A DNA stretch of 64,000 nt. Source: a virus. Both the position numbers and the translations under genes were made by a program. The notes beneath the pieces are model-generated. The model ran no database searches and was not told where the DNA came from. It saw only the letters and a program-made list of their open reading frames with translations. Each line of letters opens with the position of its first letter. Positions within the stretch are counted from its first letter, which is position 1. The stretch lies in IMG/VR virus record IMGVR_UViG_3300006735_000027, positions 1 through 64,000 of that record; one strand, 5' to 3'. Positions 15,764 through 26,300 of the stretch are shown here, piece after piece.

Positions 15764-18378
15764 CAGGAATCACCAATCCTTCGCACGGCCCATCGACAGT
15801 ATTCTCCACCGCGTAGTTGCTGAGTACCACTATTACCAGTATCATCTTCTTTGCGAACGAAGAAGTAAATTTCAACGTAGTCTGAATCAGCCAAGACAAT
15901 TTCCGTCGAAACCGGCGCGGTCTTCGCGGAAGGGCTTCCAACAGTCGCAGTTCCTTGCCTCACCACAACAGAACCATTGACGTAAATGGCAACGTGAAGT
16001 TGATATGGGCTTGTGGCGACTGATGGAAGCGTCGAGTTTGAAGCCACCCAGCCAACCTGTGCGTGAATGGAGTACAACCCGCCTTGTCCTGAACCCACAG
16101 TGAACTTTTCACCGTCCGTGGCGCTGTCCAACGTAAGCGTCTCGTTGTTGATGATGTCCCAATACTCGACTTTATGCCACGTTCCTGCCGTGTGACCTGA
16201 ATCGTTGGTATTGGAGCCGACCTTAGCGGTGAAGTAGAGGGGGTCGGGGCTGCCAAGGTCGGCGATGGCTTGGGTGGTCACCGTCTTCAGATTGTCTGAG
16301 TCGTTGGTGTCTTGAATGAGCACTTTGTCGTCCGTAGCAACAGTTGCTCCAGTCAGCGATGCCCCGCTGATTGCTGACGCGACGTTGGTTGCGTCCGTCA
16401 CGTCCGCGCTTGCTTCGATGGCGTCGAGTTTGGTCTTGTCCGCGCCGGACATCGAGCCTGCTGCACTCGTTGTGGCCGCGCTGATGCCGATTGTGCCTGA
16501 CCCTGTGATGGTGCCGCCGGTGATGGGTGCCGTCGTAGCGACACTCGTGACTGTACCTGCGTTTGCAGTCGCACCATCCGCTACGTTCAAATCACCCCTC
16601 ATCTCAGCAGCAGTTCGACCTTCGACGGATGTTCCGTCGATTTTCAAGAAGTCATTGTCTGCTACTGCTGCGTTGGCGACCAGCACATTCCCGTTGGAAA
16701 CGCCACCAGTCAGCCCCTTCACAAACGCAAGATTGGTCACCTCGCTGTCCATCAGCGCACCTGCGGCGGTCACATTGGTTGCATCAGTTACATCTGCATT
16801 TGCCTCAATGCCGCTCAATTTGCTGCGCTCGGAACCAGTGATGATGGCACCAGAGCCAACGTTGCTCACGTCGCTCAGTTCAGTGACGCTGTCCGTGGCA
16901 TGAATGACCTTCTTGTCGGTCCCTGCATCGTCTGTGAAATACAGTCGGTTCGGAGCGTCGTTCTTGACCCAGAGCAGGCCCTTTCCAGCAGCAGTGCTGT
17001 GACCAGTGCCCGCTACGTTCGCTTTCTCGTCAATGACCAGTCCAGTAGGGTCAATGAGTCCAGTGACGGTAAGTTTGCCATCTACCGTCAGCGTTGAAGA
17101 GCCGCTGGCCCATGCTAACTTCGTGTCGCTCGTGAAGCCACCAGAGCCATTCGATAACTGCACAAGGCCAGTCGCGCCGCTGGAAGAAGGGAAACTGGAC
17201 GGAGCGGCGATAACCTGATGCCAGTTGTCCCCATCGTACACAAATCGAGCAGATTCCCCTGATGCAATGTTGACGTTGATGGGCGTGCTGCTGTGCCCTC
17301 CACTGGTGGAGTCGAAATGTAGGTTGTGCGCACCTGCCTTGTGGAAGATGTCCACGACGTGACCGGCGGAGAAAACTCCTGTCGGATTGATGGTTCGCGC
17401 GGCATCGGTCGTGATGACCCAGATATTGGCTTCGTCGAACGTGAACGTGACGTTGCCTGATGTAGTGATGACTTCCAACCTGTCTGGACCAAGCACGTAG
17501 GTGCCAGTCACAGGCGTGGTGTTGAGATTCTTCGGTAAGGCCGTTAGGATGACTCCGTGCTTGGCACCAGCAACGTCCTCCCGGTGCGTCTGCCAGATGG
17601 CTCCGAACGTGCTTCCAGTAAGGTCGCCTTCTTCTGGCGATGCAAAGAAAGAGTCTGGGTTAGTCAGTGCATTGGCGGCATCGACGTTCCCAATGGCACC
17701 CTTGGTCATCGGCGTCAGATAAAGCGGCGACTTGCGCAAGAACGTGCGTCGGTCGTGGATGACTGGGCTGCCGAGGCTGGCAGTCACGTTGGCCGCTCCT
17801 CCCGACATCGTGTAGCGAATGACTCCGAGCACGGTGGTCTGATGATTCAAGTCAGTATTACCTGTGACGCTCGGGCTGGAAAGGAACCGGTTGGGGAGCA
17901 GCGGTGTTCCACTCGTCGCCGCAGCAGGCGTACCCATCTCGTACATCAGATGTGCTTCTGGGGTGCTCCTACCGACAAGGTACACGACGACAAAGACGTC
18001 GCTGTTACTGCCCGGAACGCTGGGCAAATCACCGCTGTGACTTGCGCCGCCTCCAGTGGTGCCAACGATGAACGTCTCGTGCGAGCCCGGACCGTTGGCG
18101 AACTTATACAGGACGCCGTCGAGGGTGCAAAAGCCACCGTAGACCTTGACCTCGCCCTGAGACGAGCCAATCTGGATGAAACCGGGCGTGTTGGCGACCA
18201 CGCTGTTGCGCAGCGAGTCACCTTTGGCACCGTCGCCGAGGCGCATGATACCGTTACCGTGCAGGCCTTCGTACAGATTCGTCAGGCTCGGACTGGTCAG
18301 TCCGTCGCCATCTCGTAGACCCTGTGCATCAGAGCCCATGCCAGTTGCGCTGGTGTGTCCTGCTGTTGGATTGGTCAA
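15763..18378 (-). CDS. Tail fibre protein with C-terminal jelly-roll-like domain
   Basis: The protein has 871 residues and starts at TTG 18378, which overlaps the previous stop as TTGA. The N-terminal half is Gly/Ser/Thr-rich beta structure. The middle carries the recurring phage-fibre repeat SERSKLSGIEANADVTDATN and a second copy SGADKTKLDAIEASADVTDA, separated by about 110 residues; such repeats form fibrous trimers. The final 140 residues (YSIHAQVGWVAS, YQLHVAIYVNGS, VSTEIVLADSDYVEIYFFV) look like a C1q/TNF-type jelly roll, as found at fibre tips that bind host receptors. It is presumed to be the distal host-recognition fibre. Confidence 0.75.
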   Translation of the reverse strand: MTNPTAGHTSATGMGSDAQGLRDGDGLTSPSLTNLYEGLHGNGIMRLGDGAKGDSLRNSVVANTPGFIQIGSSQGEVKVYGGFCTLDGVLYKFANGPGSHETFIVGTTGGGASHSGDLPSVPGSNSDVFVVVYLVGRSTPEAHLMYEMGTPAAATSGTPLLPNRFLSSPSVTGNTDLNHQTTVLGVIRYTMSGGAANVTASLGSPVIHDRRTFLRKSPLYLTPMTKGAIGNVDAANALTNPDSFFASPEEGDLTGSTFGAIWQTHREDVAGAKHGVILTALPKNLNTTPVTGTYVLGPDRLEVITTSGNVTFTFDEANIWVITTDAARTINPTGVFSAGHVVDIFHKAGAHNLHFDSTSGGHSSTPINVNIASGESARFVYDGDNWHQVIAAPSSFPSSSGATGLVQLSNGSGGFTSDTKLAWASGSSTLTVDGKLTVTGLIDPTGLVIDEKANVAGTGHSTAAGKGLLWVKNDAPNRLYFTDDAGTDKKVIHATDSVTELSDVSNVGSGAIITGSERSKLSGIEANADVTDATNVTAAGALMDSEVTNLAFVKGLTGGVSNGNVLVANAAVADNDFLKIDGTSVEGRTAAEMRGDLNVADGATANAGTVTSVATTAPITGGTITGSGTIGISAATTSAAGSMSGADKTKLDAIEASADVTDATNVASAISGASLTGATVATDDKVLIQDTNDSDNLKTVTTQAIADLGSPDPLYFTAKVGSNTNDSGHTAGTWHKVEYWDIINNETLTLDSATDGEKFTVGSGQGGLYSIHAQVGWVASNSTLPSVATSPYQLHVAIYVNGSVVVRQGTATVGSPSAKTAPVSTEIVLADSDYVEIYFFVRKEDDTGNSGTQQLRGGEYCRWAVRRIGDS

Positions 18379-18731
18379 ATGCCCACCTCGATGAGTGCTG
18401 AAAACTGAATCTCGTTGTTACTGGTCTTCTCAATTGCGTTATAGGTGTAGCGCATGAAGTCCGTCGTGTCTGTCGAATCACTCGGATTTTTATAGCGAAT
18501 GACGACCTCTCGCAAAGGCCGCGTGAACGCCGTGCTTAGAGGCACGCTGGCCTCAACCATCAAGGTGTTGTCGTCAATGACCTTCACACTCGGCGTAACA
18601 ACCACTGCTGGGTTGCCAATGCCGCCGTCTTGCTGCGTAGCCAACGTGCCGTCAAATCCGAAAACAACCTCGTTGATGCGGTCCTTCAGCGTGTCGACCA
18701 AAAATCGAGTCCCTTCGTTCAACAATGGCAT
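18375..18731 (-). CDS. Tail/baseplate-associated protein (118 aa)
   Basis: This small beta-rich protein lies between the hub-like gene and the fibre gene. Strands MVEASVPLS and LREVVIRYKN suggest a beta-sandwich, and the N-terminus NEGTRFLVDTLKDRINEVVFG is like proteins that attach fibres to a baseplate. No specific family is recognised. Position is the main evidence. Confidence 0.5.
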   Translation of the reverse strand: MPLLNEGTRFLVDTLKDRINEVVFGFDGTLATQQDGGIGNPAVVVTPSVKVIDDNTLMVEASVPLSTAFTRPLREVVIRYKNPSDSTDTTDFMRYTYNAIEKTSNNEIQFSALIEVGI

Positions 18732-18732
18732 A

Positions 18733-20388
18733 TCATCCTCTCCTATTCTTCAGGTAGCGACTGTGCACAGCGCCCAGTTTGAGATGGTTGCTACGCGCCT
18801 CTGGGTTGGAAGCGGTAGACAACACGAACAATTCCTCGTCGTCGACGACGGCGTGGACGCTGGCTGACTTGATGACGACAGTGGTCGCACCGACAGACGC
18901 AGCGTGAATGTGACCTAATTTGTTTCCGTTGCGCTTGTACACGGCTTGGTTGTCGGTTCCAAAGATTGTGGTCGCATTGACCCCATCCACCGTGTACGAC
19001 GTCGTCCCTGCAGCATAACCAGCACCGTTGTTGATGAGCACGCCAGTGCTTTGGAGCAGTAGTGCTCCGTTGATGTTGTTTCGATGCACGGAGCCAAGCG
19101 TGTAGCCTACACCCCGGTTCATGTCCACGCGCTCAGCGATTTGCCACGACACGCGGAATTTGAACCCGAACGAGGTAGAGAACTCTTCTACGGCAAACTG
19201 TCGATTGCGTTCCTCGTTTGCCTCAACGCTGCCGCTAACGTCAATCTCTTGGAAGCGCTGAAGCACATCTTCGAGCGCAACATCGACCGAATTGACGTGC
19301 AGTTCAGTTCTGCGGGAGTTCAAGTCAAGCCGACTACCGAGGATGATGTAGCGTTCGTTGTCGACGCGAGTCTGGTGAGAAATCATGTCGCCGGGGTGCA
19401 TGTTGCCAGCACCAATAACGTCGAGCAACTTCTTGGAGCCAGTGGCGTTCTTCGCCATCCGAAGCATACGCCTACCAATGGCTCGTGCACTGGCTTTGGT
19501 TACAGCCGTCGGAGCGTGAATACCTCCCGGCACCTCGACAATACCAGTCTCCTGACGCCCGAAGTCATCGACTTGCACCACGTTCGAGTGGTTGTTTGCT
19601 CGTGGCTGGCCGCGGACAACTACGCGATTCGGCGCACTTTCGCTGTCGTCATCGAGGGTGCCACCCATGACTCGGCTTTCATTGACCAAGTATTCGCGCT
19701 CGATGTTGGACTGCGGGAAGTAGCACACGTTGCCAAATCGGTCACTGCGTGGGCTGTAGCCATCATGCTTGGCCAAGAAGCGTAGTGCTGTGAACGCTTC
19801 AACCCCGTAGAAATCTTGAGCCAAAAACGTCGAAGAAGGCTGCTTGGCTCGCACACCGTTGATGCTGCTCGTGTTGGCTTTGGCTACACGCCCAGCGAGG
19901 TCAGAAGTCCGCATCCCCACTCCAACTTTCTGAGCAAAACGAATCGTTTTATCGGTGAAACCGATTTCGGATAGCGACCTGCCTTTCAGATTTTCCAGCC
20001 TGTAACGCGTTCCCTTCACCGCATCTTGGATTTGCGAGGTCACCAGCGCCTGCGTGTGGTCTTCGGCGCCAACCACAAGAGCAGGTAACTGCGTAGACGT
20101 AGTGACTTTGTCCACGTCGTAAAACAGTGCACCCTCGTAGCGCACGCTTTCCGTTGGGTTGTGAAGCAAACGAATGGTGTCCTCCTCTTCGATGAGGCGA
20201 TACTTGCGCTCAGCCGTAGGCACGAAGTCTGTTGCAGTTGGCTTTTCGACAGTGAAGCCCGCCTGCTTGCGCGTGTATTCACCATGGCGGACGGCGTTGT
20301 CGACGAATCGTGGCTTACGCACGCGCTTCATCACGGTGCTCTGGGCTGCATCAGCGCGCCCAGTCACGGTGTTCTTGCCAAGCGCCAT
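18733..20388 (-). CDS. Baseplate hub-like tail protein (551 aa)
   Basis: A 551-residue protein downstream of the giant gene. Residues about 330-370 (VIGAGNMHPGDMISHQT, then ERYIILGSRLDLNSRRTEL) resemble the gpD/gp27-type hub segment in which a field-binding loop precedes a regular strand pair; the similarity is weak. Residues about 450-522 hold the small beta module described under findings (INNGAGYAAGTTSYTVDG ... VVDDEELFV), shared with the giant protein. There is a basic N-terminus and a basic C-terminal tail (YLKNRRG). A structural role in the baseplate or tail tip is inferred from place and pattern. Confidence 0.5.
   Translation of the reverse strand: MALGKNTVTGRADAAQSTVMKRVRKPRFVDNAVRHGEYTRKQAGFTVEKPTATDFVPTAERKYRLIEEEDTIRLLHNPTESVRYEGALFYDVDKVTTSTQLPALVVGAEDHTQALVTSQIQDAVKGTRYRLENLKGRSLSEIGFTDKTIRFAQKVGVGMRTSDLAGRVAKANTSSINGVRAKQPSSTFLAQDFYGVEAFTALRFLAKHDGYSPRSDRFGNVCYFPQSNIEREYLVNESRVMGGTLDDDSESAPNRVVVRGQPRANNHSNVVQVDDFGRQETGIVEVPGGIHAPTAVTKASARAIGRRMLRMAKNATGSKKLLDVIGAGNMHPGDMISHQTRVDNERYIILGSRLDLNSRRTELHVNSVDVALEDVLQRFQEIDVSGSVEANEERNRQFAVEEFSTSFGFKFRVSWQIAERVDMNRGVGYTLGSVHRNNINGALLLQSTGVLINNGAGYAAGTTSYTVDGVNATTIFGTDNQAVYKRNGNKLGHIHAASVGATTVVIKSASVHAVVDDEELFVLSTASNPEARSNHLKLGAVHSRYLKNRRG
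18824..19041 (-). repeat. Virion beta module, copy in the hub-like protein
   Basis: About 72 codons: INNGAGY..., TVDGVNATT, YKRNGNKLGHI, VVDDEELFV. They match, in order and spacing, the module in the giant protein at 33338-33549 (INNGSGY, TVDGVDATT, YKSNGKNLGKV, LVDNDELF). Confidence 0.75.
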
Positions 20389-20394
20389 GATACC

Positions 20395-23300
20395 TCACTC
20401 TCCGCTGTGGTCTCCGGTGTTGAAGGAGGTGTCGCCTTTGCTGCCTTTGGGGTGCAGAGTTTGACTGTGCCGCGGCTGCACGCTGAAGTCGCCCTCGTCG
20501 TCATCAGCAGAGCGACGACTCGCGTCGGCGCGGAAATGCTCCAACGTGTTCTCGGACATCACCATGCGGGCGACCGGAGAGCGAACGTCGGTCTTGTCGA
20601 AGCCGGCGACATCGGCGCCCTGAATCTTCGGACCGTTGCTGTCGGCAGTGGTCGGAGAAGCAGGGTCTACGTCGTACACGGGGGCGTAAGGAGGGCTGCT
20701 CGGAGTGCCAGTGCGAGCGCTGGGCGCGTCGCTGGTGAACAGCCCATACTTGCCGCCAGCCGTGGCACGATAGAAGTTTGAACCAGCCTGTCGTCCGCCT
20801 GTGTTGAGGAAGGCTCGGAACAGTTGACTGTGCTTGGCGTCGAGTGTATGCGCTGGTCGATACAGGAACTCGATGGTGCTGTCTGTATAGTTCACGTTCT
20901 CCTTGATGGGGTCGTGGTTGCTGTCTTGATACGGGTTGGATGAGGTCGAAGCGCCAGCCTTGCCCCAACCCTTGACGTCGAGGACGCCCGCGTGCTTGCT
21001 CCATTCCATGACGTAAGTGCCGCCAAGCGGCCACATGGCATGAGCATCAGAGTGCTTGACGACACCAGACACAGGCTTGTCTGACCAGTTGAGAGCAGTC
21101 ATGTCGAGGTCCTTGAGAGTGCGACTACCCACGTCGTAGGCACCGCGGATGTTTGTCCGTTGCCCCACTGCACGGTCCGTGTGCAGGCTGGATGCCTCTG
21201 TGGACATGACGACGTACTCCCGGCTCACGCCATCGTTGAGTTCAGCAATAGTGTCCACGTCAAGACCCAGACGCACGTCGTTGCGACTGACTGGCTCTGC
21301 ACCTCGCGTGTCGGCGTTGACCGTCTCGACACCCTCGCCCACGTGCGCGGAAGGCTTGAGCAAGCCGTCATCGCTGTTGAGGTCCACGCGGTCGCTGATG
21401 CCGCGCTCAATCTCACCGACCTGCAGCGTTGCGTTGCTTGGTCGCACAAGTCCTTGGCCAAACGCAGGCTCGGCGGTGCTATGGCTGAGGACCAGTCCAG
21501 TTGCATCGTGCGGCTCACTCACAGCCATCAGCAGGCTTTCGTTGAACACGGTGGGCCAGCGAACACCACGGCCATCTCCACGGTCGCCCACACGCAGCGC
21601 ACTGGCTGGGTTGAACCAATCAGCCGTGCCCATGTTGCTGGCAGCGTTGTTACCGCTGTTGTCGTTGCCGCTATAGCGGTCGTTTCCGTCGCCACCGAAT
21701 AGACCGTTGACCGCAGGGCGGTGCGTGACGTTGGTGTCTGCGTATGCGTCTTCAGGGTCCCACGATGGCCGCAACCCGAATCCACGCACAGGGAAACGCC
21801 TGACTTCTTCGCCACGCGTGTTGCCCCACCAGTCGACCATGTAGTGGCGATGAGCGCGAGCCAAGTCTTCAGTGCCTTGCCCTGCCTCATCGTTGGGGAA
21901 CAGACGCGTGGTCGTGGATGCGTTGCGCATGGTGCGGACCGGGCATCCGAACGGCCCAGTCATGCGGCGCCCGTCACTGTAACGCACCTGCCGACCAATC
22001 TGGTCCTGACCAAGCAGACTGGAGACTTGCGTGATGCGTTCAAGGATGCCGACGTAGAGCGCGTCGAATGTCCGGTCACTTTGTCCAGAATCCGAGCCAA
22101 CGTAGTCCCATCCATTTGTCTTGGAATCTTGCTGAATGAGTGGTCCGTGGTAGTAGCCAAGCATCGCGTTACTGTTCGCCACCTCAAGCCAGCCGCGCAC
22201 ATACGGCGACCAGCGAGGACGATTGAACAATTGGCGCACTGCCATTCGGTAACCGAAGCAACGATTGCGGTCATTGGGTAGTGAGAGCGTAGCGATGCCT
22301 GTCGAGTCTTGGTACGTCTCGCAATCCATGCCAAAGGTGTCGCTTCCCCATCCAATCAGCGCGTGGCCATAAGATTCCATCCGGCTTACTGCACCGCCGC
22401 CGTGGCTGCCGCCGGGCCAGAAGCCAGAGAAGTTGTACTTGTTGGAGCCAACCGTACCGCCCTGATGATTCAGTGTACCTGCCCCGTCAACCTTAGCGTC
22501 GATGTCGGAGGCGGTGGTCAGTGTGCCGTCGTGACTGAGTGCAGTACCCGCGTTGTTGTCGTGGTCATGAGGCGGAACAACCCACTTCATCGCCAGACCG
22601 AACGGCCCCTTGCTGGCAACGTAGTTGAAATCGTGGTAGTGAATGGTCTCGAAGTGCTCTGGTACGTGGTTGAGCGGTTTCTGGTCAACCGGCGTGTCCG
22701 CGGTCCCGGCGTTGGTGTAGAACGCTCGGCTGCTGTCGTCACTGTACCACGTGAATGGACGCCCGAGGTTCGGATGCCACATGCACAGGAACGCATCAGG
22801 TGCGTGCAGTGAGTTGGTGTCCCGACTACCGTTGGCGTATTGTGGCAGGTTGCGCGTCATGATGCTGACTTCGGAGCGGGTGAACAAGTCGTCAGACGGA
22901 CCGTTGTCGTAGGGTCGGCTGAGGCGGAGAATCGTATTCGCACCGATGTTGGCCCAGAATGCAGCACTGCCAGATACGCCAGAGAACGTGTCGCTTTCGC
23001 CCAGCGTAGCGTGGGCAAGCGTTCCCGTGCGGTTGGTGTAGGTAGCCGTGTACCGCACACCGTTCTTCGTGTATTCCAACACCTCACCAAAGTAGGGCTT
23101 GACGGGGAACATTGCGTTGTCGTCGACCGTGATGGTGGACGAGCCGTTGTCGCTGATGACGACGCAGTTTGGATTGAGGCTGCGCAGCCGCTTGTGCGGC
23201 TCATACAGGTCCAAGAATGACGTTGGGTAGCCTGCCAGCGTCATTTGTGCGCCGACAGCACCATAACCCACTCGACAGAACTCGTAGTAGTTATCTGGCC

Positions 23301-26300
23301 TATGCCACTCCAGATGTCGGAACTTGGCTGCGCCTGCTGCGTCAGCACCGTCTTTGTGCAAGATACCCCACCACGGGATAGTCAGCGTTCGACCCGGCGT
23401 TGCACTTTGGAACATGCCCGGTCGATAAGGTAGGCTTCTACGGGTGAAGGCTGGACTGCTGCTCTCTTGCACGCCCAGTGGGTTATAGAGCGCCAGTGGA
23501 GGCAAGTTCGTGAACTGACTACTCGCGTCCGGCTCGATGTCGAGTATAACTTCGTTGAGAATCACCTCGCATCCACGCACGTCAGCCATCATTGCCTCGG
23601 CAAGGATGAGGGCGTAAGCCCCACGAGTGGACACGTTCTTCTCGATGGCAATGACGGTGTTGACTTGCTGCCCCGTCAACTCGGTGACCTTGGTTCCCGA
23701 CTCACTGGGTGCCTTGTTCTCAGTCGCGTGGTTTTGATGAAAGCCCTGCAATTGCTGCTTGAACACGTTAGGCTGGATGATGATTTGGTATGCGCCGACC
23801 TCCAGCGGGTCAGGGAAGTGGTTGTTCATCGTGTAGGTGTTGGCTGCCTCTAAGACGAGCGTGTGCCCACCTTGAGCGTTGATGGTGCCTGCGTTCGCAC
23901 CTGCACTCGCCGCAATGCCGTAGCCTTCGTACTTCAGTTTGGTTTCAGTCAGGAGTGTGAACGCTCCGCCGTGAATGTCGCTCGGTCCGAATGGAGCCGT
24001 TGGTGTTGAAAACCAAACAAGCGGGTCACGTCCGTTGCCGTGCGTGAGCACCGTTGACGTCACGCTGGTGCGTGTACCCTCTCTGTTCCCAATCAGCGAA
24101 TCTTCGTAAGGTGCATGGTTAGAACTGGCGCAAGCCCGGTTCAGGCTATAGAGTCGCTGATATGCAGGATGCGCGTAGTGTCCGGGCATCATCGCCATGG
24201 TAGGTGTGACGTAGTGATGGCCCATGCGAGGAATAGGCATAGGCGTCATTTTTGGCGTCGTCATTCGCGTGTAAGGCGCAGACGGATTGGCCATCGCTCC
24301 CGTGCTTCCGGGCAGGTCACTATAGATGTCGAACCAGTCGAGTTTGACCATGTCGGGGCTGGCACCGCTGTATTCACTGTGGTCACGCAAGCGACGGGCT
24401 GCGAACATGCGCGTGCTACCAGCAGGCATGTAGTACGATGGGACGACCTTCAGACCTGTCTTACCCAAGACAAAGGATGCGAAGTCTGGGCTATAGACCA
24501 CGCCAGTGAATTTGTTTGTGGACACGCCCGTGTAGGAGGCGAGCACGCCCTTGTCCGTGGCGGGGTCATAAACGCGCAGGAAGTAGCGACCACCGCTCTG
24601 CTCTGTAGTGTCGGTCCAGACCGCGGCCTCAGGTGTAGAGGTAACGTTGATTTCTGTGCCACTATGACTCGAATAGGTAAGTTCGTCGAGGTCAAAGCGG
24701 TGCGTCATGCTTACGCCCATACGGGTAATGTGGAAAAACAGATTACGGTCATGAGGCTCGTAAGCCGATTCCAGCGGCGCGTTACTTGTGTGGTCCGTCC
24801 AACCTTCACTGGTGGATGCAGGGAACTTGAGGCGAGAGTCGCTCTTAGTAGTCGAAATGTCGACGGCGTCTTGGCTAAGGTGCTCCCAGCCGTTGTTTTC
24901 CCACGTCGGCCAGAGACGCGGGCCACTGTATTCGTTGTTGAACATCTGCCGAATCTGGGTGATATTTTGGGCGGGGTGCTGCAATCCACCCGAGCCAATG
25001 GTCTCGGTCTGGTACGCCTGAATCCGGTCAAATCCACTACGAATAATGATGTTCCCCGGAATCTCATCGGCATCTGGGAGGCGAATGCGGAGGTTGGGAT
25101 TTACGCCTGCACCCGCAAGAGCAGGAGCAAGTCCCTCGATTTCACGGTCGCTGATATGGCGGAAGTCGAGAATGACTGTGCCGAGCGGAGAGCCGCCGTC
25201 CAAGTGGTGTTCCTGACCCGTGTCGTCAACAACTTGCATGCTCTTGAACTGCTGGTCTTCGTTAGGGATGAGCAGTGCGTTCCTCACTTCAAGCGGGTGT
25301 TGTTCAGCCAGTTGGGGGTGACCCAGTTCCTGTGCTTGGATGATAGGGAACATTGCAGCGTTGGTCGTCTCGAAGGAGAAGCGCACGTTGCCCAGCACCT
25401 TTTCGCCCACCGTCTTGAAGTCGGTATCACTGCTGTCCTTACGCTGGACCCACGGAATCATGCCGAGGCCACGCGCGTTGACGGCCGGCATCGTCAGGCT
25501 ACCGCCATCCATACGCTTCCAAACGACGTGTTCAGGTAGGAAGTTCCGTGCTGCATGTCGGTTGCTGAAGTAACCGAACAGCCCGTTGTGAGGCATGTCT
25601 GTTGCGGCAGCATTGATGTTGAGGTAGTGGTCGTGGCTGCTGACGCCAATGCACTCTACACCGAGCGTGCTTGCGGACTCGTGAGCACCTGACTGAATCA
25701 CGACACTCTCATCCCAGAACAAGTCACCTGTTGGGTAGCGACAGGCGTTGGCCCTCACCATGTCCCCACTCTGAATGGTGCGATGCCACTGCGCATCGCT
25801 GGGAGCAGACCCAACGGCAGGGTAGTCGCTCTCCTCAATTGGGACGGAAAGCGAACTGTGAATCTGTGCCTCAACGTGCGGTCCAGCCGTAGCAGGGCCG
25901 ACGTAGCGGCTTCGGTTGTGCACTTTACCCGTGTTCCATGCAGTCGTTCCTGCATGAGCAATGTTGGTGCTTTGCACCATGTGCAACCAGTCACCTGTGC
26001 AGGAAATGCCGTCACGGTCAGCCTTAGCGATGATGGGTAGTTCGGCCTCGTGCGCAACGGCCACGAGGTGGCGTGTTGCCAGCCCGGTCACGCAGTAGTC
26101 TTGGACAAAGGTAGCCGCTGGGTTCTCTGTAGCCCCCGTAGGCGCACCTCCAGTAAGACAAGTTTCTGCAGCACCGTACGGACTGAAACCCAGCAACGGA
26201 TGCCATGCACCTAATCCTGCGAAGTGAACATCAGCGCCAACGCTGGTTTCAGCCTCATATGAGTTAAGGTAGGAATACGCTTCCCCGTGCCAGCCGACAG

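Noticed and set aside
24115-25539. 474-residue plus-strand open frame within the giant gene
   Set aside because: Antisense to a longer coherent protein, with composition expected of a reverse-complement shadow and no ribosome site or motif.
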